Shown piece after piece: positions 1 through 7,725 of a stretch of DNA of 64,000 nucleotides. Both the position numbers and the translations under genes were made by a program. Below the pieces are notes generated by a model, which was not told the DNA's origin, did no database searches, and saw nothing but the letters and a program-made list of their open reading frames with translations. Within the stretch, counting starts at the first letter, position 1. Every line of letters begins with the position of its first letter. Source of the DNA: Arthrobacter sp. zg-Y20 (GTDB lineage: Bacteria > Actinomycetota > Actinomycetes > Actinomycetales > Micrococcaceae); assembly GCF_030142075.1 (NCBI RefSeq), contig NZ_CP126241.1:62001-126000 (forward strand). Reading direction: 5' to 3'.

Positions 1-161
1 AAGACACCGTAGTGGCCGCGCTGAGCGTTTCAGCGCTTTCCTCGCGCATGACACCGCGGCGGGTGCGGGAAGTAGGGCAAATGGCCGTGGAAACCAGCCT
101 GCGGATTTCCGCGAAACTGGGTTCCCGCCGTGCACGCGGGCGCCTGACCGCTCCGCTTTGA
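1..161 (+). CDS. IclR-family regulator, C-terminal end only (cut by window edge)
   Basis: An open frame runs from the window edge to a TGA at 159-161, giving about 52 residues. The translation (VVAALSVSALSSRMTPRRV, then a helix ending in AKLGSRRARG) resembles the last strand and helix of the IclR effector domain, where 'AALSVSGP..R.T' followed by a terminal 'ISARLG' helix is usual. It converges on ridA, with a hairpin between them. It is a different gene from the complete IclR regulator at 617-1381. The family call rests on a short segment only. Confidence 0.62.
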   Translation, partial: DTVVAALSVSALSSRMTPRRVREVGQMAVETSLRISAKLGSRRARGRLTAPL

Positions 162-184
162 GCGGGGCTGCAGTGCAGGCCGGC

Positions 185-209
185 CCGGTGCCGCTGCACG
201 CGGCACCGG
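185..209. terminator. Hairpin between convergent genes
   Basis: A perfect 10-bp stem (CCGGTGCCGC / GCGGCACCGG) encloses a 5-base loop. It lies between the stop of the partial IclR gene (161) and the stop of ridA (220). There is no clear T-run on either side, so it may be a bidirectional or factor-assisted terminator. Confidence 0.5.
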
Positions 210-219
210 TGCTCCGCTG

Positions 220-624
220 CTAGCCGGTGATTGCCAGGGCGTCGATTTCCACGAGCATGACTTCGTGCGGAAGGTCAACGAAAACGGTGGTCCGCCCCGG
301 AAGGGCGCCGCTGGGTACGTTTTCCTTGATGAACTCTCCGTAGGCTTCGTTCATGGCCGCGAAATCCCCGCGGGTGGTGAGATAGACACGGAACATCAGC
401 ACGTCCTCCACGGAGGAGCCGCCGGCTTCAAGGATTGCCTTGACGTTTTCGAGGGTCCGGCGGGTCTGTGCCCGGACATCCCCTTCGGCAATGTACTTGT
501 TGGTGGCCGGGTCCATGGGGCCCTGTCCGGACACCTGCAGGAAGCCCCCCTTCCGAACTCCCTGGGAGAAAACGTGCGCGGGCGCGGGGGCGTTCTCGGT
601 CAGTACAACGGTCTTTTCACTCAT
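220..624 (-). CDS. ridA: RidA-family enamine/imine deaminase
   Basis: This 134-residue protein has the usual length and sequence of the YjgF/YER057c/UK114 (RidA) family: FSQGVRKGGFLQVSGQGPMD near residue 20, QTRRTLENVKAILEAGG in the middle and the C-terminal VEIDALA strand. RidA proteins hydrolyse the reactive enamine/imine intermediates released by PLP dehydratases to the 2-oxo acid and ammonia. It is the last gene of the leftward operon: its ATG overlaps the IclR stop by 8 bases. The divergent operon encodes a PLP D-amino-acid dehydratase, whose product chemistry is what RidA would clear. The partner substrate is inferred. Confidence 0.9.
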   Translation of the reverse strand: MSEKTVVLTENAPAPAHVFSQGVRKGGFLQVSGQGPMDPATNKYIAEGDVRAQTRRTLENVKAILEAGGSSVEDVLMFRVYLTTRGDFAAMNEAYGEFIKENVPSGALPGRTTVFVDLPHEVMLVEIDALAITG

Positions 625-1381
625 GGTTGTCCTTTCGGGGGTTGATCCAGCCGAGGTCCGACGAAATGGCCTCGGTGCAGGCTTGGAGCTGCGGCAGCAT
701 ACCGAGAAGTCCCTCGTAGCTGAGCATGACTATGGGTACGGAGAAGGACGCGGCGGCAACGGCGTTTCCCCGGCCGTCCCGGATGGGGGCGGCAATGCAG
801 TGGACAAAGGATTCGTGTTCGGCGTTGTCATGCGCCCAGCCCTGCGCCTTGACCTGTTCCAGTTCGGCCAGCAATGCTTCCGGGCCGGCCAGGGTGTTCG
901 GCGTGAACCTGACGTAGTCCAGTCCGGCCGCGATGTGTTCCTGCTCGGCACGCGGCAGGTCCGCCAGCAGGACCTTCGCCACCGCCGCCGAGTGCAGTGC
1001 CGCCGTCAGGCCGATCCGTGAATACATCCGGACCGGATGGTGGGACTCGAACTTGTCGATGTAGATGACGTCGTTGCCCTCGAAGGCGGCCAGGTGGACC
1101 GTGTGTCCGGTGCGGGCGTTCAGGTCGGCCAGGTGCGGACGTGCGACGGCGCGGATGTCGCGTTGCTCCAGTGCCAGCGAGGACAGTTCAAAGAACTTGG
1201 GTCCCAGCCGGAAACGCTGCTCCTTGTCGCGGACCACGAAACGCCGCTCTTCCATTGCATGCAGCAGGCGCATGATGGTGGTTTTGTGCACGGTGGCCCG
1301 GGATGCCAGTTCGTCCAGGGTTGCAGGCTGCTCGGCAAGCTCGCCCAGCAGGTCCATGGCCCGCATAAGGCTTTGGCTCAC
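617..1381 (-). CDS. IclR-family transcriptional regulator (KdgR-like role inferred)
   Basis: A 254-residue protein with an N-terminal winged helix (ATLDELASRATVHKTTIMRLL, about residues 20-40) and an IclR effector domain containing GHTVHLAAFEGNDVIYIDK and RIGLTAALHSAAVAKVLLA. The ATG overlaps the TGA of the upstream kinase (ATGA), so the two are translationally coupled. The IclR family includes KdgR regulators that sense 2-keto-3-deoxygluconate. Because a KDG kinase and a KDPG aldolase lie in the same locus, KDG or a close analogue is a reasonable guess for the ligand. The likely operators are the half-sites at 2569-2598. Confidence 0.9.
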   Translation of the reverse strand: MSQSLMRAMDLLGELAEQPATLDELASRATVHKTTIMRLLHAMEERRFVVRDKEQRFRLGPKFFELSSLALEQRDIRAVARPHLADLNARTGHTVHLAAFEGNDVIYIDKFESHHPVRMYSRIGLTAALHSAAVAKVLLADLPRAEQEHIAAGLDYVRFTPNTLAGPEALLAELEQVKAQGWAHDNAEHESFVHCIAAPIRDGRGNAVAAASFSVPIVMLSYEGLLGMLPQLQACTEAISSDLGWINPRKDNHE

Positions 1382-2433
1382 GGGTCCGCCTTTCCAGGGA
1401 TTGGGGAAATAGTCGAACTTGCAAGGTTATCAACGGCGGGAGAACGGATTTCGCCCGCAGCCACGGAGGTGTTTCCCCAGTCCGCGTCGCTGCACCCGAC
1501 GAGTGCCGTCAGCAGCGGCGCCGGCGGGAGCGGGCCGCGGTCGCCGGGAACGGTCAGCGTGCAGGCGGCGCTGATGTGCCCGCGCCGCAGGCTTGCCTTT
1601 AAATCGAGCCCCAGCAGCATCCCGCTCAGGTATCCGGCAGCGAAGGAATCACCTGCCCCCACGGGTTCAAGCACCTCGACCGACAAGGCTGGAACTTCTT
1701 CACGGGCACCGCTGCGCTCCAAGGCGACGGCGGTGAAGGCCTCGTTCTTGATCACCAGTACCTCCGGGTCCGGGAGGAGTGCACGAAGCTCCTGCTCGTT
1801 GCCCGTCCCGAAGGCGTGTTCGGCTTCGTCACTGCCGACCAGGACCACATCGGCAAGGTTTGCGAGCTCCTGGAGGACGCCGTGGTCCTTGCCGTGCCAA
1901 AGGGCGGGCCGCCAGTTGACGTCAAAGCTGATGATGCGGCCGTTCCTCGGCAGGGAAAGCACTGCACGGCACAATTCCAGGCAGTCGGGGGAGAGGGCGG
2001 GCGTAATGCCGCTGAGGTGGATCAGGCGGGCATCAGCCAGCAGGCCGGCGACCACTTTGTCCGAGAGCAGGTCCGGTCCCATGGCAGAGGCTGCGGAGTC
2101 CTGCCGGTAATACAGCATTGAGCTGCCGGACCCGCTCTGCCCTTCCTGCGCGGGAACTTTGACGTAGAGCCCGGTGTGGCGCAGCGGGTCGCGCTGGACG
2201 CCTGTTGTCCCCACGGAGTGGGCGCGGAGGTCCGCCAGGATCCGGGAGCCGAAGCCGTCCTCGCCCACCCGGCCTATCCAGTGGGTCTCGATGCCCATGG
2301 CGGCCAGGCCCATGGCGACGTTGGATTCGGCCCCGCCCAGCCCCACCTGCAGGACATCTGCCTGCTCGAGTGTCTGTTCGCTTGCAGGAGTCAGCATGGC
2401 CATTGACTCGCCTAGGCATACGGCTGAAAGCAC
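1378..2433 (-). CDS. kdgK: PfkB-family sugar kinase, probable 2-keto-3-deoxygluconate kinase
   Basis: A PfkB/ribokinase fold begins at VLSAVCLGESMAMLTP and continues with the substrate glycine run GLGGAESNVAMGLAAMG. It ends with the catalytic motif EPVGAGDSFAAGYLSGML (catalytic Asp near residue 262 of 351). A longer ATG frame exists (2556), but its first 41 residues are not kinase-like. The GTG at 2433 is preceded by AGGA at good spacing and is preferred. The family phosphorylates KDG to KDPG, the substrate of the aldolase encoded in the divergent operon. First gene of the leftward operon, coupled to iclR by ATGA. Substrate is inferred from context: PfkB sequences alone do not settle it. Confidence 0.82.
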   Translation of the reverse strand: MLSAVCLGESMAMLTPASEQTLEQADVLQVGLGGAESNVAMGLAAMGIETHWIGRVGEDGFGSRILADLRAHSVGTTGVQRDPLRHTGLYVKVPAQEGQSGSGSSMLYYRQDSAASAMGPDLLSDKVVAGLLADARLIHLSGITPALSPDCLELCRAVLSLPRNGRIISFDVNWRPALWHGKDHGVLQELANLADVVLVGSDEAEHAFGTGNEQELRALLPDPEVLVIKNEAFTAVALERSGAREEVPALSVEVLEPVGAGDSFAAGYLSGMLLGLDLKASLRRGHISAACTLTVPGDRGPLPPAPLLTALVGCSDADWGNTSVAAGEIRSPAVDNLASSTISPIPGKADP

Positions 2434-2568
2434 TTGTTTCCTGTTCTCACCCTGGGCTGCGTCGTCCTGCGATCGCCGGGCACTGAAGCCCGGGAGAAAA
2501 TGCGGCGGACACTGCTGAGCGTTCCTTGACTCACGATTCGCCACCATGTTAGACATATCACCATCAGA

Positions 2569-2598
2569 TTTGCAACGAACGTTGCAAAATACGCAACG
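2569..2598. promoter_or_regulatory. Operator-like alternating half-sites between divergent operons
   Basis: TTTGCAACG (2569-2577), AA, CGTTGCAAA (2580-2588) form a perfect 9-bp-arm inverted repeat. A third half-site GCAACG (2593-2598) makes a second inverted repeat with CGTTGC (2580-2585) across 7 bases. The array lies in the 208-bp gap between the preferred starts of the kinase (2433) and the dehydratase (2642). The TTGCAA at 2582-2587 could itself be the -35 of the rightward promoter, with a weak TATCT near 2606. Binding by the neighbouring IclR protein is inferred. Confidence 0.65.
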
Positions 2599-2641
2599 GG
2601 GTGGCTATCTGCTCCGCAGTCCTTTGAAGGGATCCGCAGCG

Positions 2642-3958
2642 GTGTCAACCCCCATCCAGGCGCCGGCCATTAACGCCGACGCGGTATCAGACCTGCAGTC
2701 CACCGTCCTGGGCTGGCGGCACAAGGCAGCCCCCTCAAGCTCGCAGGGCCGCACGGTAAAGGACTTCCTGGCGTCTGCTCCGCACCTTTCGGACTTCCAC
2801 ACCCCGCTGCTCACCCTGGACGGGACAGCCGTGCAGTACAACATGCGCCGGCTTGCCCAGTGGTGCAGGGACCACAATGTGCTGCTGGCGCCGCACGGGA
2901 AAACCACCATGGCACCGCAGCTGTGGGCCCGGCAGTTGGAGGAGGGTGCGTGGGGAATCACCCTGGCGAACCTGGCACAGCTGCGCGTGGCACGTGCCTT
3001 TGGCGTCCACCGGCTGCAGCTGGCCAACACCCTGGCCGACCCCGAAGCGATCAGCTGGGCCGCGGATGAAGCGGCCGCCGGGCGGCCCATCCTGTCCTGG
3101 GTGGACTCCGTGGACAGTGTCCGAAACCTCGAACTGATCCTGTCCAAGCGGCACGACGGTGCCGTATTGGATGTGCTGGTGGAGCTGGGCGGCCATGGCG
3201 GGCGGACCGGAGCCCGGAGTGTCGAGGCGGCGCTGGAGGTTGCCAGAGCGGCGGGTTCGTCGCCCGTCCTGAACCTGGTGGGAATTTCCGGGTACGAAGG
3301 CGCCTTGGCGCATACCGCCGACGCCGCGGGACTGGCAGCGGTGCGCGGTTACCTGCAGCAGATGGCGCACCTGCACGCTGCCGTGCTGGAGGAGGGGTTG
3401 TACACCCCGGGTGCGGGAGTAATCCTCACCGCCGGCGGCAGCGCGTATTTTGACGATGTGGTCCAGGTCCTGTCTCCGCTCTGCACCCCGGGCGATGCCA
3501 ACGGACCCGCCGTGCAGCTCATGATCCGCAGCGGAGCCTACGTCATCCACGATGACGGGTTTTACCGGGAAATCTCACCGCTTTCCCGCGACGGCGGAAC
3601 GCCGCTTGCGGCCGGTATGCACGGCTGGGCGCGGGTAGTGTCCCGGCCGGAACCCGGGCTGGCCATTCTCGATGCCGGCAAACGTGATCTCCCGGTGGAC
3701 GAAGGGTTGCCGGAGCCGCAGCTGGTTGGCCCGGCGCTGGGCGGTCCGATGCGGCCCCTGAAGGGCCGGATCACGGCGGTCAATGACCAGCACTGCTTCC
3801 TGGCCGTCGATGCGGGGGAATCGATACGGGTGGGGGACGTGGTCCGGCTGGGGCTGTCCCACCCCTGCACGGCCCTGGACAAATGGACACTCATTCCGGT
3901 GCTGGCCGACACGGACCGCGACGGCGCGGTTGTGGACCTCATCCAGACATTCTTTTAG
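2642..3958 (+). CDS. DSD1-type PLP D-amino-acid dehydratase/deaminase (candidate D-glucosaminate dehydratase)
   Basis: A 438-residue protein of the alanine-racemase-fold type III D-serine dehydratase / D-threonine aldolase family. Lys87 in APHGKTTM is the PLP Schiff-base lysine. The C-terminal SHPCTALDKW carries the H-x-C zinc pair (His407, Cys409) typical of DSD1-type dehydratases. The family removes ammonia from D-amino acids with a beta-hydroxyl. I place the start at GTG 2642, preceded by GAAGGG. The in-frame ATG at 2546 would run through the operator and adds non-conserved residues. Next to KDG kinase, KDPG aldolase and RidA, the likely substrate is D-glucosaminate (2-amino-2-deoxy-D-gluconate), giving KDG. 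D-serine or D-threonine remain alternatives. Confidence 0.8.
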   Translation: MSTPIQAPAINADAVSDLQSTVLGWRHKAAPSSSQGRTVKDFLASAPHLSDFHTPLLTLDGTAVQYNMRRLAQWCRDHNVLLAPHGKTTMAPQLWARQLEEGAWGITLANLAQLRVARAFGVHRLQLANTLADPEAISWAADEAAAGRPILSWVDSVDSVRNLELILSKRHDGAVLDVLVELGGHGGRTGARSVEAALEVARAAGSSPVLNLVGISGYEGALAHTADAAGLAAVRGYLQQMAHLHAAVLEEGLYTPGAGVILTAGGSAYFDDVVQVLSPLCTPGDANGPAVQLMIRSGAYVIHDDGFYREISPLSRDGGTPLAAGMHGWARVVSRPEPGLAILDAGKRDLPVDEGLPEPQLVGPALGGPMRPLKGRITAVNDQHCFLAVDAGESIRVGDVVRLGLSHPCTALDKWTLIPVLADTDRDGAVVDLIQTFF

Positions 3959-3968
3959 GGGGCCGGAC

Positions 3969-5618
3969 ATGAGCATCCTCATCAGCAACGCAACCCTGGT
4001 GGACGGCACGGGCAATGAGCGCCGTGCCGCCGACGTCGTGGTGGAGGGAACCGCAATTGCCGCGGTCACAGCTGCCGGCGAAGCGGACCCTTCAGCCCCC
4101 GGCACCGAGCGGGTTATTGACGCTTCCGGGCTGGTCCTGGCTCCGGGGTTCATCGACATGCACGCCCATTCCGACCTCCAGCTGCTCGCGGAGCCGGGCC
4201 ACTACGCCAAGCTCAGCCAAGGGGTAACCACTGAGCTGCTGGGACAGGACGGACTGTCCTACGCTCCCGTGGACACTCCAACCCTGGAGGGCATCCGCCA
4301 GAAGATTGCAGGGTGGAACGACGACCCGCAGGGATTTGCCTACGACTGGCGCAGTGTCGGTGAGTATCTGGACCGTCTTGACGCTGCCGGTCCATGCGGC
4401 CGCATAGCCACGAACGCCGCGTACCTGGTCCCGCAGGGCACGGTCCGGGCAATGGTGATGGGTTTTGCGGAGGGCACACCAACCGCTGCACAGATGGAGC
4501 AGATGGAGGACGCCGTACGCACCGGGCTGGCGGAGGGGGCCGTGGGAATGTCCTCGGGCCTGACATACACGCCCGGAATGTACGCCGACACCGAGGAACT
4601 GGCGGCCCTGTGCCGGGTGGTAGCTGAGCACGGCGGCTTTTATGCTCCGCATCACCGGTCCTACGGGAAAAATGCACTCGCTGCCTACGCCGAGATGATC
4701 GGCCTGTGCCGGGACAGCGGGTGCGCGCTCCACCTCTCCCACGCCACCATGAACTTTGCCGAAAACAAGGGGCGTGCCGGTGAACTCCTGGCATTGATCG
4801 ACGAGGCGCTTGACGACGGCGTCGACATCACGTTGGACACGTATCCCTACCTGCCGGGCGCTACGACGCTTTCGGCGATCCTTCCCAGTTGGGCGTCATC
4901 GGGCGGGACGGCGCAAACCCTGCAGCGGCTGGCGGACCCGGCGAGCCTGGAACGCATCCGCAAGGATGTGGAAGTCAACGGGTCCGACGGATGCCACGGA
5001 GTGGTGGCGGAATGGGACACGCTGGAAATCAGCGGCGTCCGCAACCCGGCTCTGGGCGGTTTTGTGGGGCGGACCATCGCCGCCATCGCTGCAGAGAGCG
5101 ATACAGCACCTTTCGACGTTTTCGTGCACATCCTGCGCGCGGACAGCTTGGGTACCGGCATCCTCCAGCATGTGGGACACGAGGAGAACGTCCGGACCAT
5201 CATGACCCACCGCTCCCACACGGGCGGCAGCGACGGCATCCTGGTGGGGGACAAGCCCCATCCCCGGTCATGGGGCACTTTCCCCCGTTACCTTTCCCGT
5301 TATTGCAGGGAATTGGGGCTATTGACGCTCGAAGAGACCGTCCACCACCTCACCGGCCGTCCTGCTGCCCGGTTGAAGCTGGACCGCCGGGGGCTTGTCC
5401 GCCCCGGCTGGGCCGCCGACCTGGTGTTATTTGACCCCCGGACCATTGCGGACCGGGCCACTTTCGACCAGCCGCGCCAGCCGGCTGCCGGCATCCCCTA
5501 TGTATTCGTCAACGGCACCGCGGCGATTGACGGCGGAAAGCCGACCGGTGCCCGTGCCGGCCGTGCCCTCCGCCGCCATCCCGACGGCAAAACCCGGATT
5601 GGAAAAACAAGCATATGA
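3969..5618 (+). CDS. D-aminoacylase-like amidohydrolase (N-acyl-D-amino-acid deacylase family)
   Basis: A 549-residue amidohydrolase. The N-terminal small beta domain is followed by the metal motif DMHAHSD (His65, His67), APHHRSYGKNAL, the HLSHA loop, HRSHTGGSDGILVGDKPH and the C-terminal GLVRPGWAADLVLFDP. The order and length match N-acyl-D-amino-acid deacylases. The place where classical D-aminoacylases have the metal-bridging Cys (an NCG turn) reads LGQDGLSYAP, with Asp94, so the enzyme belongs to a divergent subgroup. AGGGGG precedes the ATG, 10 bases after the dehydratase stop. Removing an acyl group from a D-configured 2-amino acid, such as N-acetyl-D-glucosaminate, would supply the dehydratase. 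Exact substrate unknown. Confidence 0.85.
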   Translation: MSILISNATLVDGTGNERRAADVVVEGTAIAAVTAAGEADPSAPGTERVIDASGLVLAPGFIDMHAHSDLQLLAEPGHYAKLSQGVTTELLGQDGLSYAPVDTPTLEGIRQKIAGWNDDPQGFAYDWRSVGEYLDRLDAAGPCGRIATNAAYLVPQGTVRAMVMGFAEGTPTAAQMEQMEDAVRTGLAEGAVGMSSGLTYTPGMYADTEELAALCRVVAEHGGFYAPHHRSYGKNALAAYAEMIGLCRDSGCALHLSHATMNFAENKGRAGELLALIDEALDDGVDITLDTYPYLPGATTLSAILPSWASSGGTAQTLQRLADPASLERIRKDVEVNGSDGCHGVVAEWDTLEISGVRNPALGGFVGRTIAAIAAESDTAPFDVFVHILRADSLGTGILQHVGHEENVRTIMTHRSHTGGSDGILVGDKPHPRSWGTFPRYLSRYCRELGLLTLEETVHHLTGRPAARLKLDRRGLVRPGWAADLVLFDPRTIADRATFDQPRQPAAGIPYVFVNGTAAIDGGKPTGARAGRALRRHPDGKTRIGKTSI

Positions 5619-6250
5619 CCCCGGAAGAATTCACCCGCCAGCTCCGCGAGGACGCCACCTTGGCCGTGGTCAGGGCTCCCGGCATCCCCGACCCGGCGGC
5701 GCTGTGCACCGCGCTGGTCGCGGGAGGCATCCGCACCGTGGAACTCACCTACACCATCCCGGACGCGCTCAAGCACCTGCGCACGGCGGTGGACGCCGCC
5801 CTCGACCATGGTGCCCTGGTGGGCATGGGCACGGTGCTGACGGCAGACCAGGCCCGTGCTGCCATTGACGCCGGGGCGGGTTTCCTGGTGACTCCCGGAC
5901 TGCGGCCGGAGGTTGCCGCCGTCGCAGCCGAGGCGGGCATTCCCTTCAGCCTTGGCGCCATGACGCCCACGGAAGTGGCGCAGGCGGTGGACCTGGGCGC
6001 TACCGCCGTCAAGATCTTCCCCGCCCGGCAGCTGGGGCCCGCGTACCTGAAGGATCTCCAGGGCCCGTATCCGGGTATTGCGCTGCTTCCCTCCGGCGGC
6101 ATCGACGCCGGCAATGCTTCCGATTACCTCCGTGCCGGGGCCATTGCCGTGTGCTGCGGGACCAGTGTCGTCCCACCGGCTGCAGTGGCTGCCGGTGACT
6201 GGACGGACATCCAGGTCCGTGCAGCCGGTTTCACCGGCACACTCCGCTAG
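5615..6250 (+). CDS. eda: KDPG/KHG aldolase
   Basis: A 211-residue class I aldolase of the Eda family. Glu43 in TVELTYTIPDAL and the Schiff-base Lys133 in ATAVKIFPARQLGPAYL are in place, as is the phosphate-binding LLPSGGI loop. It cleaves 2-keto-3-deoxy-6-phosphogluconate to pyruvate and glyceraldehyde 3-phosphate. ATG overlaps the deacylase stop (ATGA), so the two are translationally coupled. With the divergent kinase it completes a KDG-to-central-metabolism module. Confidence 0.93.
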   Translation: MTPEEFTRQLREDATLAVVRAPGIPDPAALCTALVAGGIRTVELTYTIPDALKHLRTAVDAALDHGALVGMGTVLTADQARAAIDAGAGFLVTPGLRPEVAAVAAEAGIPFSLGAMTPTEVAQAVDLGATAVKIFPARQLGPAYLKDLQGPYPGIALLPSGGIDAGNASDYLRAGAIAVCCGTSVVPPAAVAAGDWTDIQVRAAGFTGTLR

Positions 6251-6296
6251 ACCTTTCCTTTCCTTCCTGTCTCGAACACCGAGTAGAGAGAACCTC

Positions 6297-7691
6297 ATGC
6301 AAGATGTAATTAGCTGGCTGCGCGAAGATACTGCCGGCCTCCTCCTGCTGGCGGCTGCCGGCATTGCGCTGCTCCTCTTCCTGATTATCAGGATCAAGCT
6401 GGAACCCTTCATTGCACTGGTGGCCACCGGCGTCCTCGTGGCTCTGGCCGGCGGTGTGCCGATCAATGATCTGGTGGGCACAGCGACCAAGAGCAGCGAC
6501 GCCCTCATTGAAAAGGGCTTCGCCGGCATCCTGGGCCACATTGCCCTGATCATTGGCCTGGGCACGGTTCTGGGTGCCATCCTCGAGCGGTCCGGCGGCG
6601 CAGAAGTGCTGCTGGGGCGGCTGGTGAAAATCTTCGGGGAGAAGGGCACCCCGCTGGCCATGGGCATTACCGGGTTTGTCCTGGGCATCCCGGTGTTCTT
6701 CGACATCGGTATCTTTGTCCTGGCTCCGCTGGTGTACGTTGCGGCGGTCCGCGGCGGCAAGTCACTGCTGCTCTACGCCCTGCCCCTGTTGGCGGGCCTC
6801 TCGGTCACCCACGCCTTCCTGCCGCCGCACCCCGGCCCGGTGGCCGCCGCCGGGCTGCTGCACGTGGAACTGGGCTGGATCATCATCATGGGTCTCGCCT
6901 GCGGCATTCCCGCATGGTTCGCCTCAGGCATCCTGTGGGGTACCTGGATCGGCAAGCGCGTGCACATCAACGTGCCCGAAGACCGCATTGTCCCCGAAAC
7001 CGCTGAAGACCGCGGATTCGGGGCTCCGTCCCTGGCGGTGGTGCTGGCCTGCATCGGACTGCCCATGCTGCTCATCCTGGGTGGAACCTTCGGCAACATC
7101 TTCCTGCCCGAAAGCCCGTTCCGCTCCGCCCTGCAGTTCTTCGGGAACCCGGCAATCGCCCTGACCGTGGCTGTGCTCATTGCCATGTGGCTCCTGGGTA
7201 CGAACCGCGGGATGACCTCCTCCGAACTGGCGGAGCTCACCTCCTCCTCGCTTCGCCCGGTGGGCATGATCCTGCTGGTAGTCGGCGCCGGGGCGTTCTT
7301 CGGAGCCGTGCTCACGGCAACCGGTGTTGGCACCGCAGTGGCCGAATCGCTGGCCACGGCGGGACTTCCGCTGCTGGTTTCGGCCTTTGTGATCAGCGCC
7401 GGGATGCGTATTGCCCAGGGCTCCGCGACCGTTGCCATTGTCACCACCGGCGGCATCCTCGCGCCGGGCCTGCTGGAAGGCGGGTACTCCCAGCCGCAGC
7501 TTGCCCTGATTACCATGGCGATTTCTTCCGGGTCCATCATTGCCAGCCATGTGAACGACGGCGGTTTCTGGATTATCGCGAAGTACTTCAATATGTCGGT
7601 CAAGGACACCCTGAAGACCTGGACGGTGCTGGAAACGGTCCTGTCCCTCGTGGGCTTCGGAATGGCCGCCCTGCTGTACCAGTTCGTCTAG
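6297..7691 (+). CDS. GntP-family permease (sugar-acid transporter)
   Basis: A 464-residue integral membrane protein with about 12 hydrophobic segments. Family landmarks are the conserved early loop GFAGILGHIALIIGLGTVLGAILE, FDIGIFVLAPLVY, AFLPPHPGPVAAAGLL and the C-terminal SGSIIASHVNDGGFWII. GntP proteins import gluconate and related sugar acids with protons. ATG lies 46 bases after eda, with a purine-rich AGAGAGAA leader. In this operon a 2-amino- or 2-acetamido-gluconate is a plausible cargo. Specificity is inferred from neighbours only. Confidence 0.9.
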   Translation: MQDVISWLREDTAGLLLLAAAGIALLLFLIIRIKLEPFIALVATGVLVALAGGVPINDLVGTATKSSDALIEKGFAGILGHIALIIGLGTVLGAILERSGGAEVLLGRLVKIFGEKGTPLAMGITGFVLGIPVFFDIGIFVLAPLVYVAAVRGGKSLLLYALPLLAGLSVTHAFLPPHPGPVAAAGLLHVELGWIIIMGLACGIPAWFASGILWGTWIGKRVHINVPEDRIVPETAEDRGFGAPSLAVVLACIGLPMLLILGGTFGNIFLPESPFRSALQFFGNPAIALTVAVLIAMWLLGTNRGMTSSELAELTSSSLRPVGMILLVVGAGAFFGAVLTATGVGTAVAESLATAGLPLLVSAFVISAGMRIAQGSATVAIVTTGGILAPGLLEGGYSQPQLALITMAISSGSIIASHVNDGGFWIIAKYFNMSVKDTLKTWTVLETVLSLVGFGMAALLYQFV

Positions 7692-7725
7692 GACCCGGCC
7701 CCGTCCGGACCGTGAAGAGGATGAC

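Noticed and set aside
2546-2641. Upstream ATG start for the DSD1-type dehydratase
   Set aside because: Would translate the operator repeats and adds residues without family character; GTG 2642 has a ribosome site.
2434-2641. CRISPR-like array from repeated GCAACG units
   Set aside because: Only three short inverted half-sites with no regular spacers; an operator explains them.
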